Part shown: piece by piece, positions 26,945 to 32,910 of the stretch | How positions within the stretch are numbered: position 1 is the stretch's first letter | How the letters are laid out: each line of letters starts with the position of its first letter | Assembly: GCA_030012235.1 (NCBI GenBank) | Contig: JASCXY010000006.1 | Location: 1 to 38,486, forward strand | Direction: 5' to 3' | DNA: 38,486 nucleotides | Origin: Balneolaceae bacterium ANBcel3 | Lineage (GTDB): Bacteria > Bacteroidota > Rhodothermia > Balneolales > Natronogracilivirgulaceae | The notes under the pieces: model-generated | The model's database searches: none | Told to the model about the DNA's origin: nothing | What the model saw: the letters and a program-made list of their open reading frames with translations, nothing else | Program-made: the position numbers and the translations under genes

Positions 26945-28441
26945 ATGGTTGAAACAAAAAAAAGTCATACAGAAAAACTGTCTTCAGAGACAAGAAACGC
27001 ACAGAGTGTCTGGGCAGAATGCCTGGAAATTATTCGGGATAACATAAACTATCAGAAGTATAATTCCTGGTTTCAGCCCATAAAACCCGTACATCTTGAA
27101 GATAAAATCCTGACCATTCAGGTTCCTTCTCAATTTTGGTATGAATGGCTGGAGGAGCACTACTACAACATTATGCGCTCCACCATCTGCAAGGTACTTG
27201 GAGAAGGAGCCCGCTTTGAATATTCTATTGTACTGGAAAAAGCGGAACAGGAGCAAAATGATCTGTCGGTTAGATTGCCACAGCGCTCCACTCCTCCGGG
27301 AAACACCTCTGTTTCTTCACAGGGAAATGGGTACGGATCCTTATACCCGACAGAGGCCATAGAGAACCCTTTTATTATTCCCGGGATTCAAAAGAGTAAA
27401 ATTGAATCCAATCTAAACGAAAACTATGTATTCAGTCAGTTTATAGAAGGAGACTGCAACCGCCTGGCACGTTCAGCCGCTATTGCCATTGCCGAAAACC
27501 CCGGGAAAAACTCTTTTAATCCATTTTTTGTGTACGGTGGCGTAGGACTTGGGAAAACACACCTGGTCCAGAGTATCGGTAATAAAATCCGGCAGGATTT
27601 CGGAGATCAATATTCTGTTCTTTACATTTCTTCGGATCAGTTTACCAATGAGTTTGTACATGCGATCCGAAACAACCGTGCCCGTGAATTCTCCATGCTG
27701 TACCGAAGTATTGATGTCCTCATTGTAGACGATATCCAGTTTTTTAGCGGCAAAGAAAAAACCCAGGAAGAGTTTTTCCACATTTTCAATGCCCTGCATC
27801 AAGAAGGAAAACAAATCATTCTAACCAGTGACCGGGCACCGAAAGACGTTCCCGATATTGAAGAGCGGTTAATTTCAAGGTTTAACTGGGGACTTAGTGC
27901 AGATCTTCAAATGCCGGATTACGAAACCCGATATGCCATCCTGGAAAAGAAGTCCCTCGAAAACGGAATCGAATTTGACGCAAAAATCTTTGAATTTATC
28001 GCACATAATTTCAAATCGAGTATACGGGACTTACAGGGGGCCATCATAAAGCTTCTTGCTACAGCATCGTTGCAGAAAATTGACAACATCGATCTTCCGA
28101 TGGCCAAACGCATCTTGAAAGATCTTATTAAAGAAACCAAGAAGCATATTTCCATCGAAAATATTCAGCGTCTCGTCTGTGACTATTTCGGGATCGATCC
28201 AAATAAAGTTCGTGAAAAAACACGGAAGCAGGAAATTGTTGAAGCCCGCCAAATTGCAATGTACCTATCGAAAACGATGACCAAATCGAGCCTCAAGACA
28301 ATCGGCCTGCACTTTGGAGGAAGGGATCATTCAACAGTAATTCATGCGATCAGCTCTGTAGAAGACCGGCTGACAACCAGCCCCAAGTTCCAACAAGTTT
28401 TGAAGGATATACAGCAAAGAATAGAACTTGCAAGTATGTAA
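26945..28441 (+). CDS. dnaA: Chromosomal replication initiator DnaA
   Basis: AAA+ protein that binds DnaA boxes and melts the origin. The 498-residue protein has all four domains. Domain I starts VWAECLEIIRDNINYQKYNSWF. Domain II is a Pro/Ser/Gly-rich linker near residues 110-150. Domain III has Walker A GGVGLGKTH, Walker B VLIVDDIQFFSGKEKTQEEFFHIFN and the box VII arginine region. Domain IV has the DnaA-box-binding signature GGRDHSTVIHAI. Immediately upstream lies a box-rich region. Downstream genes are folB and folK, not the dnaN-recF seen elsewhere. Confidence 0.98.
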   Translation: MVETKKSHTEKLSSETRNAQSVWAECLEIIRDNINYQKYNSWFQPIKPVHLEDKILTIQVPSQFWYEWLEEHYYNIMRSTICKVLGEGARFEYSIVLEKAEQEQNDLSVRLPQRSTPPGNTSVSSQGNGYGSLYPTEAIENPFIIPGIQKSKIESNLNENYVFSQFIEGDCNRLARSAAIAIAENPGKNSFNPFFVYGGVGLGKTHLVQSIGNKIRQDFGDQYSVLYISSDQFTNEFVHAIRNNRAREFSMLYRSIDVLIVDDIQFFSGKEKTQEEFFHIFNALHQEGKQIILTSDRAPKDVPDIEERLISRFNWGLSADLQMPDYETRYAILEKKSLENGIEFDAKIFEFIAHNFKSSIRDLQGAIIKLLATASLQKIDNIDLPMAKRILKDLIKETKKHISIENIQRLVCDYFGIDPNKVREKTRKQEIVEARQIAMYLSKTMTKSSLKTIGLHFGGRDHSTVIHAISSVEDRLTTSPKFQQVLKDIQQRIELASM

Positions 28442-28451
28442 TCATCAAGCC

Positions 28452-28811
28452 ATGGACTGCATTACCATAAAGAACTTGCGGATACATGCCAATCATGGTG
28501 TTTATCCTGAAGAGCGGGAGTCAGGAAATACGTTTGAAACGGATATTTTAATATGGCGCGAACTGGAGTTTGCTGCACAAACGGATAAGCTTGAGCATAC
28601 CTGTGATTATAGCATAGCGGCGTCCATTGTATCTGAAGTCCTGAACTCTGAACCGGTACAATTACTCGAAACATTAGTCTATCGCATTGGGAACCGCCTT
28701 ATGGCATCGTTTCCGGAAGCAAGAAAAATCGAAGTTGCCCTGCGTAAATGTACTCCTCCGATGGATCTCCCCTGCGATTACACTGAAGTCCGTTCGCAAT
28801 GGCCCAGGTAA
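28452..28811 (+). CDS. folB: Dihydroneopterin aldolase
   Basis: Cleaves dihydroneopterin to hydroxymethyldihydropterin and glycolaldehyde in folate synthesis. I chose the ATG at 28452, which gives 119 residues and a normal start MDCITIKNLRIHANHGVYPEERE. An earlier ATG overlaps dnaA. Conserved features are the active-site Glu in the GVYPEERE block, CDYSIAASIV, QLLETLVYRIG and the C-terminal VALRKCTPPM. It lies 10 bases after dnaA and overlaps folK by 13 bases, so folB-folK are translationally coupled, as successive enzymes of one pathway. Confidence 0.94.
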   Translation: MDCITIKNLRIHANHGVYPEERESGNTFETDILIWRELEFAAQTDKLEHTCDYSIAASIVSEVLNSEPVQLLETLVYRIGNRLMASFPEARKIEVALRKCTPPMDLPCDYTEVRSQWPR

Positions 28812-29290
28812 TCATTGCATTAGGATCTAACGTTGGCGACCGCTTAACACACATGTCGAGGGCAAAAGCGTTTCTCGCATCTCTCAGCCAACGTCCTGTT
28901 TTCGCCTCGTCCATTTACGAAACGGAACCTGTCGGAGAAGCTTCAACCCACTACTACTATAATGCGGTTTGTGAGATCCATATTGAAACAGAGGCACAAA
29001 CCTTCTTAAAAGAGCTCAAGTCCTATGAAAGAGAGCATGGAAGAGATCCGGATGCACTGCGCTGGGCCAATCGTACCATCGACCTTGATATCATTGATTT
29101 TGATCATACTCCTTTAGAAGCCACCTCTCTGATACTGCCTCATCCCGAATATCCGTCCCGTTTATTTGTCCTTGAGCCTCTCAAAGAACTATATCCAAAC
29201 TGGATCGATCCGGTTACCGGGCAATCTGTTTCTGAAATGATTTCCAAAGCACCAAAAATTGAGGTTTATAAAACTGCATTAAAGTGGTAG
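28799..29290 (+). CDS. folK: 2-amino-4-hydroxy-6-hydroxymethyldihydropteridine pyrophosphokinase
   Basis: Transfers pyrophosphate from ATP to hydroxymethyldihydropterin, the step after folB. The 163-residue protein has the HPPK signature: VIIALGSNVGDRLTHMSRA at the start, SSIYETEPVG, and RTIDLDIIDFDH carrying the two magnesium-binding Asp residues. The C-terminal LPHPEYPSRLFVLEPLKEL block is also typical. It overlaps folB by 13 bases and is followed 9 bases later by the deoxynucleoside kinase gene. Confidence 0.96.
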   Translation: MAQVIIALGSNVGDRLTHMSRAKAFLASLSQRPVFASSIYETEPVGEASTHYYYNAVCEIHIETEAQTFLKELKSYEREHGRDPDALRWANRTIDLDIIDFDHTPLEATSLILPHPEYPSRLFVLEPLKELYPNWIDPVTGQSVSEMISKAPKIEVYKTALKW

Positions 29291-29299
29291 TTTCTTTTC

Positions 29300-29938
29300 A
29301 TGAATCCATACAATTTCATAGCGGTTGAAGGAGTAATTGGAGCGGGAAAGACTTCTCTGGCCAGGCTCCTTGCGGAGCGGCACAATGCCCGCCTCGTACT
29401 GGAACAGTTTGAAGAAAATCCTTTTTTGCCGAAATTTTACGAAGACAGAGAGAGGTATGCCTTTCAGACACAACTCGCTTTTTTGGCCAGCCGGTTCAAA
29501 CAGCAAGATGTTTTGAGAAGCAGGGATCTTTTTCAGGAGTTGGTCATCTCTGATTATTTATTTGACAAAGACCGCATATTTGCCCGTTTGAATCTGAGTG
29601 GTGACGAAATGGCTTTATATGACAGCATATACAGCATCATGAATACCATCGCAGCAAAAGCAGACCTCGTTGTATATATACAGGCCAACGTTGACCGCCT
29701 CATGCAAAATATCCGGCAACGCGGCAGGCCGTATGAAAAAGAAATCTCACGTACATATATTGAAGAATTGAACGATGCATATAATCATTTCTTTCATCAT
29801 TATACGCGATCCCCGCTGATTATCGTTAATGCAAGTGAAATTGATTTTGTTCAAAATGAAGGGCATTTAAAGTATATTGAAGATCATATTTTTTTACAGC
29901 CCATACGAAGTCACACTACACACATTACCCCACGATAA
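29300..29938 (+). CDS. Deoxynucleoside kinase
   Basis: Phosphorylates a deoxynucleoside for nucleotide salvage, in the dNK/dGK/dCK family. The 212-residue protein has the P-loop GVIGAGKTS near residue 10-18, an acidic substrate-binding block EQFEENPFLPKFYED, the family motif ISDYLFDKDRIFARLNL with its Asp-Arg, and a lid with RQRGRPYEK. The base specificity cannot be stated. It lies in a tight run with folB and folK, a gene order often seen in Bacteroidota. Confidence 0.92.
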   Translation: MNPYNFIAVEGVIGAGKTSLARLLAERHNARLVLEQFEENPFLPKFYEDRERYAFQTQLAFLASRFKQQDVLRSRDLFQELVISDYLFDKDRIFARLNLSGDEMALYDSIYSIMNTIAAKADLVVYIQANVDRLMQNIRQRGRPYEKEISRTYIEELNDAYNHFFHHYTRSPLIIVNASEIDFVQNEGHLKYIEDHIFLQPIRSHTTHITPR

Positions 29939-29941
29939 GCC

Positions 29942-30148
29942 ATGTTGCGTATCCTTCTGTTCATTATCATTATTTACATGGTACTGCGAATAGCCCTTCG
30001 GCTGCTTCTTACGGAGTCTCCGGCACAAAAGCGAGCACGGGTATACAGTCAACAGGATAATGAACGGAGAAAAAACGCTCGGCCAAAGTTTGAAGACGTT
30101 GAAGATGCCGAGTTCGAGGAAATCCCCAAAGACTCTAAAAAGTCTTAA
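29942..30148 (+). CDS. Small membrane protein (DUF4834-like)
   Basis: The 68-residue protein starts with one membrane helix (LRILLFIIIIYMVLRIALRLLL, residues 2-23) and continues as a charged cytoplasmic tail with RRKNARPKFEDVEDAEFEEI. This architecture resembles the short DUF4834-type proteins of Bacteroidota, where the KFEDVEDAEFEEI close is typical. The call is from memory of the pattern. The ATG is 3 bases after the kinase stop, so it belongs to the same operon. The function is unknown. Confidence 0.75.
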   Translation: MLRILLFIIIIYMVLRIALRLLLTESPAQKRARVYSQQDNERRKNARPKFEDVEDAEFEEIPKDSKKS

Positions 30149-30175
30149 AAAAAACGGCTTTTACCCCTCATCTGT

Positions 30176-30205
30176 TTGCATATATGCGTTAAAAAAACGT
30201 ATCTT
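30176..30205 (+). promoter_or_regulatory. Putative promoter of tRNA-Leu
   Basis: TTGCAT at 30176-30181 and TATCTT at 30200-30205 are 18 bases apart and 18 bases before the tRNA. The same stretch also fits the Bacteroidota pattern of TTTG followed by TAnnTTTR (30175-30178 and 30200-30207). Confidence 0.45.
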
Positions 30206-30222
30206 TAAAATCTACTCCAAAT

Positions 30223-30306
30223 GCCCTGGTGGTGGAATTGGTAGACACGCTATCTTGAGGGGGTAGTGCCTTAATTGGCGTGCTGGTTCGAGTCCAGTCC
30301 AGGGCA
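30223..30306 (+). tRNA. tRNA-Leu (GAG)
   Basis: An 84-base class II tRNA. The acceptor stem is GCCCTGG/CCAGGGC, the anticodon stem CTATC/GGTAG encloses TTGAGGG, so the anticodon is GAG. The T loop has GGTTCGAGTCC. No CCA is encoded. It marks the left border of the accessory region. Confidence 0.95.
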
Positions 30307-30309
30307 CAT

Positions 30310-30349
30310 AAAGCCTTGTAAGCTATTAGCTTGCAAGGCTTTTGTTTTA
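30310..30349 (+). terminator. Rho-independent terminator of tRNA-Leu
   Basis: AAGCCTTG and CAAGGCTT pair, with a second inner stem AAGCT/AGCTT, and the T-rich run TTTTGTTTT follows. It begins 4 bases after the tRNA end. Its outer stem sequence is shared with the argD terminator at 35475-35512. Confidence 0.85.
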
Positions 30350-30426
30350 TAGGTACCAACTATAGTACAAACAAACACGCCTCTCTATTTATTTTATTGC
30401 TCCAACAGAATTAATCGTGCCTTGAA

Positions 30427-30514
30427 TTTCAGGAACCTTCAACCGTTGAGAACCTGGCATTATGAAAACAGCTATACGTTGCTCATCCGAAATCTGGCAA
30501 CAAGCCGTACGTAT
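30427..30514 (+). repeat. Direct repeat D, copy 1
   Basis: An unidentified repeat. Its 75-base core (30440-30514) matches 35229-35303 without gaps, with 8 mismatches by my count, in the same orientation. The two copies bracket the FISUMP and toxin-antitoxin region. Inside it ATACGTTGC and GCAAC...CGTAT could pair around a bulge. A hairpin GGTGCTC/GAGCACC follows directly in this copy only. Short open frames across it look like by-products. Confidence 0.7.
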
Positions 30515-30625
30515 GGTGCTCGATTATTGAGCACCGGTAAGCGTGAAGCTGAATACCCCCGCCACTACCGCCAGGACGCAGCCTTCGCGCCCTGCGGGAC
30601 GCTCAGGCTATAAATCAAAGGGTTC

Positions 30626-30741
30626 ACCCGTGTGGAATACGGGTATATAAAAACTATGCCATCTTATACCCGTACGATTTGAACACCCCTTATCCAAAAG
30701 CAAGCAATGGCAAACGTTGTTCAAATCGTATTCCACCGGGT
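30626..30741. repeat. Inverted-repeat element at FISUMP stop codon, copy 1
   Basis: A 116-base structured element between the repeat D stretch and the stop codon of the single-domain FISUMP gene. The outer arms (30626-30641 and 30727-30741) pair over about 15 bp with one bulge. Within them are CGGGTATA/TATACCCG (30640-30647, 30665-30672) and TACGATTTGAACA/TGTTCAAATCGTA (30673-30685, 30718-30730). The whole folds as a three-way junction in RNA or single-stranded DNA. A near-identical copy lies at 32778-32910, also ending on a FISUMP stop codon. Confidence 0.85.
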
Positions 30742-31433
30742 TAATCCTTTATGCAACGGACAGAGACCCCGAGCGCCCGATCGTTGCCGGTCATGTAGGC
30801 ATCGTTACTATCGAAGTACAGGCGCCGAACGCCAGAACCAGACACGGTACTTGACCAATAGTGCCCGCTAGAACCGACAATGCCGAGCGAACCATTGCTG
30901 CTGTGACGGTAGCCCGCCAGGGGCAGTTTCAGAGGAGAGTTGAACGCCCCGGATAAGTTATTGCTGGACCAACTACTTCTCTCAGCTTTCCATTCTGCCT
31001 CGGCGGGCAATCGATACCCAGGCGGACACGGGTTGTTGATTCCGTTTACTCCCTGCCATAAATCATCGTTCTGAGGGCTCCGCCAGTCGTAATTGGCTCC
31101 TGAGTTGCTGGTTATAAAAATCCCGTGGTCCGGCTGGTCGGAACTGCTAATAGTGCTGGTTTTATCAGAATCACGCCTCTGGTGCCCGTCGGCCGCACGG
31201 CCCCACTGATACAAATCGCCGTAGGCCTGCTCTTCGGTGGAAGAGGTGGCCGCTCGCGAAGCCCCCAAGTTTCGATCCATCCATACCTGCCCCGTCTCGG
31301 GATTGGTCACCTCGACCACCTCGGTATCGATATCCCGGGGCCAATTGTCGTCATCATCCTTGACCGAACCAAATATGCCGAAACCACTCTCGACCAGAAG
31401 TAAGGCTAATGATACTATATACTTTACTATCAT
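30741..31433 (-). CDS. Secreted single-domain FISUMP protein
   Basis: The 230-residue protein has a signal peptide (MIVKYIVSLALLLVESGFG) and then one FISUMP (Fib_succ_major) domain, a C-type-lectin-like or FGE-like fold of unknown ligand. Domain markers are VTNPETGQVWMDRNLGASRAA, YGDLYQWGRAADGHQ, NNPCPPGYRLPAEAEW, HYWSST and VSVRCIKD at the C-terminus. The last 60 residues differ from the neighbouring copies at scattered single positions while the framework is fixed. The gene looks more GC-rich than the housekeeping genes around it. The stop codon is the first base of the inverted-repeat element. A surface-binding role is inference. Confidence 0.88.
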   Translation of the reverse strand: MIVKYIVSLALLLVESGFGIFGSVKDDDDNWPRDIDTEVVEVTNPETGQVWMDRNLGASRAATSSTEEQAYGDLYQWGRAADGHQRRDSDKTSTISSSDQPDHGIFITSNSGANYDWRSPQNDDLWQGVNGINNPCPPGYRLPAEAEWKAERSSWSSNNLSGAFNSPLKLPLAGYRHSSNGSLGIVGSSGHYWSSTVSGSGVRRLYFDSNDAYMTGNDRALGVSVRCIKD

Positions 31434-31468
31434 TGTTTTCTAAGATTATTTTAAAAATTTCCCCTTTC

Positions 31469-31476
31469 ACCCGGGT
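31469..31476. repeat. Collapsed site of the inverted-repeat element
   Basis: The 8 bp palindrome ACCCGGGT sits on the stop codon of the FISUMP fragment. Its left flank (TTCACCC) equals the left end of the two full elements, and its right flank (GGGTTAATCC) equals their right end. It reads as the element with everything between the arms removed, or as a never-filled site. Confidence 0.6.
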
Positions 31477-31682
31477 TAATCCTTTATGCAACGGACAGAG
31501 TAACCGAACGCCTGGAGGTTGCTATGCATGCTGGCATCGTTGCTAACGATTCCCGGGGTTCGTGCATTGGTATCGGATACAGTACTTGACCAATAGCTGG
31601 CTAAAGAGCCTACATTGAAGAGTGAACCATTGCTGCTGGCGCGTGTGCCTGCCAAGAGCAGCTTGAGCGGAGAAGCTACAAA
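31476..31682 (-). pseudogene. 5'-truncated FISUMP fragment
   Basis: Only the C-terminal third of a FISUMP domain remains, starting at SPLKLLLAG and running through SYWSSTVSD to YSVRCIKD. The upstream sequence bears no FISUMP similarity, and no signal peptide or start of its own is credible, although an ATG lies at 31691. Compared with the intact copies it has lost the LYF block (here RTPGIV). It appears to be a leftover of recombination or duplication among the FISUMP copies. Confidence 0.8.
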
Positions 31683-31793
31683 TACAAGCATCAGGAATCA
31701 TCCTTTCTGCAACACTGCAAAAATGTCAAAAATTTAATTAAAAAAGAAGTTCCTGCTATTGTTAGCTATTCCATACTTGCACTTTCGAGCCTT

Positions 31794-32075
31794 TTATTTC
31801 GTCGTCAATTGTATAGTCAACCCCAAAGCACTCGCAACCAACAAAAGATTCGATATTCTGACGTCTTCACCATTTTCAACCCGTGAGATATATGGCCTTT
31901 TTTTTCCGACAATTTCTGCGAGTTTTTCCTGGCTCATGTTGAGTTCCTTTCTTCTGCTTCGGATAATTTCACCGAAGTAGTAAGAATAAGCGTTATCACG
32001 AAATTTTTCACGACGGTCAGAGTCTTTTTGTCCGTATCGCTCGTCTAATAAGTCTTTTGCTTTATACTTTTTCAT
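31794..32075 (-). CDS. HigA-type antitoxin, XRE-family HTH
   Basis: Antitoxin that neutralises the toxin encoded just upstream and represses their promoter. The 93-residue protein has a charged N-terminal part and an HTH from about residue 38 to 90: LNMSQEKLAEIVGKKRPYISRVENGEDVRISNLLLVASALGL, the standard XRE helix pattern. Its ATG overlaps the toxin stop by four bases. The toxin-first order is that of HigBA modules. Confident as a type II antitoxin; the exact subfamily is less sure. Confidence 0.9.
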   Translation of the reverse strand: MKKYKAKDLLDERYGQKDSDRREKFRDNAYSYYFGEIIRSRRKELNMSQEKLAEIVGKKRPYISRVENGEDVRISNLLLVASALGLTIQLTTK

Positions 32076-32416
32076 AATTCCGCGTTTTTAAGATATTCCT
32101 CCAAAATTCTTTCCGCTTTTTTTATCCCTACCAGATAATCTTTATTTGATTTTTTAACAAATCCATTCAAGCATACGGCTTTTTTTGATTCAGAAAAGTT
32201 TACATGGTCAATGGCAAAAACGATTACCCGGTATTCGTTTCCTGCTTTTATACGTAATTCGTAAAATTTTGTATTCTGTAATTTCTTCACAAATTTAGAA
32301 TGAACGATCTCAAATTCTTCCATGATTAATATCAGTTGGAAAAATTTGTCCGAGACCCTTTTTCCTTGCTTGTCTATAAAGTCCAAACAGAACTCTGTAA
32401 TAGCAATCTCTCTCAT
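32072..32416 (-). CDS. HigB/RelE-type toxin
   Basis: Predicted ribosome-dependent mRNA interferase. The 114-residue protein matches the Gp49-like or HigB branch of RelE-fold toxins: an N-terminal LDFIDKQGKRVSDKFFQLI helix, KKLQNTKFYELRIKAGNEYRVIVFAIDH with the conserved Tyr-Glu-Leu-Arg strand and Arg, and AVCLNGFVKKSNKD preceding the C-terminal helix. It is the first gene of the pair and lies directly behind a palindromic operator. The pair sits inside the repeat-rich region, as is common for mobile or stabilising modules. Confidence 0.9.
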   Translation of the reverse strand: MREIAITEFCLDFIDKQGKRVSDKFFQLILIMEEFEIVHSKFVKKLQNTKFYELRIKAGNEYRVIVFAIDHVNFSESKKAVCLNGFVKKSNKDYLVGIKKAERILEEYLKNAEL

Positions 32417-32425
32417 ACTCCGAAT

Positions 32426-32441
32426 GTAACGAATTCGTTAC
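32426..32441. promoter_or_regulatory. Palindromic operator of the toxin-antitoxin pair
   Basis: A perfect 16 bp palindrome, GTAACGAATTCGTTAC, lies 9 bases before the toxin ATG. Autorepression of type II pairs through such palindromes is established. That the HigA-type protein binds this one is inference. Confidence 0.7.
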
Positions 32442-32572
32442 TAAAATCCAAGGTTTTCGCCGGCTTTTCCGGCATCGGCACTGACAGGTATCAAGCATCA
32501 AGCTAGTATGGATTTCTTTTGGCTGCAACGTCTTCGTCTATCGGTATTGAGTTAATTACTTCCGATATGTGT

Positions 32573-32769
32573 TTATATCCGATAAATGTCCCCACTATTT
32601 TGAAGCCGCTTCTTTAAATACATTCTGCCATAGTGTGTCTTATAATATTTCTCCCGAATTAATTTCGATTCTTTACTTTTACAGGCTTCAAAAAAAAACA
32701 AATCTACTGGCCTTCTATCTTTCGTTGATGCAACCTGACCTTTTTCATGTTTGGCAAATCGTATTTCAC
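32573..32769 (-). pseudogene. N-terminally truncated GIY-YIG nuclease
   Basis: The frame reads IRFAKHEKGQVASTKDRRP, VDLFFFEACKSKESKLIREKYYKTHYGRMYLKKRL, the C-terminal two thirds of the small GIY-YIG endonuclease family. The N-terminal part with the GIY and YIG strands is missing. At its upstream end the frame runs into the inverted-repeat element and then the antisense of a FISUMP gene, so the long open frame there is not a real protein. Curiously the junction bases CAAATCGTATTTCACCGG are nearly identical to the end of the inverted-repeat element. Confidence 0.75.
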
Positions 32770-32777
32770 CGGAGTTC

Positions 32778-32910
32778 ACCCGTGTGGAATACGGGTATAT
32801 AGAAACTATATAATCATACGTAATATACCATCTTATACCCGTACGATTTGAACATCCCTTATCCAAAAGCAAGCAATGGCAAACGTTGTTCAAATCGTAT
32901 TCCACCGGGT
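32778..32910. repeat. Inverted-repeat element at FISUMP stop codon, copy 2
   Basis: Second copy of the structured element, 133 bases, ending on the stop codon of the large FISUMP gene. Outer arms are 32778-32793 and 32896-32910. Inner stems are at 32792-32799/32834-32841 and 32842-32854/32887-32899. All stem sequences equal those of copy 1. The extra 17 bases lie in the loop of the CGGGTATA stem, so the fold is preserved while the loop varies. Confidence 0.85.

Noticed and set aside
30422-30613. Short plus-strand frames over both D repeats, with a shared LQPLRTW...ENSYTLLIR stretch
   Set aside because: The shared peptide only reflects the DNA repeat. No start signal, no conservation beyond the repeat, and they end in unrelated sequence.
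30626-30741. Inverted-repeat element as an integron attC site
   Set aside because: The ends do not fit the RYYYAAC/GTTRRRY core pair, and no integron integrase is in the window.
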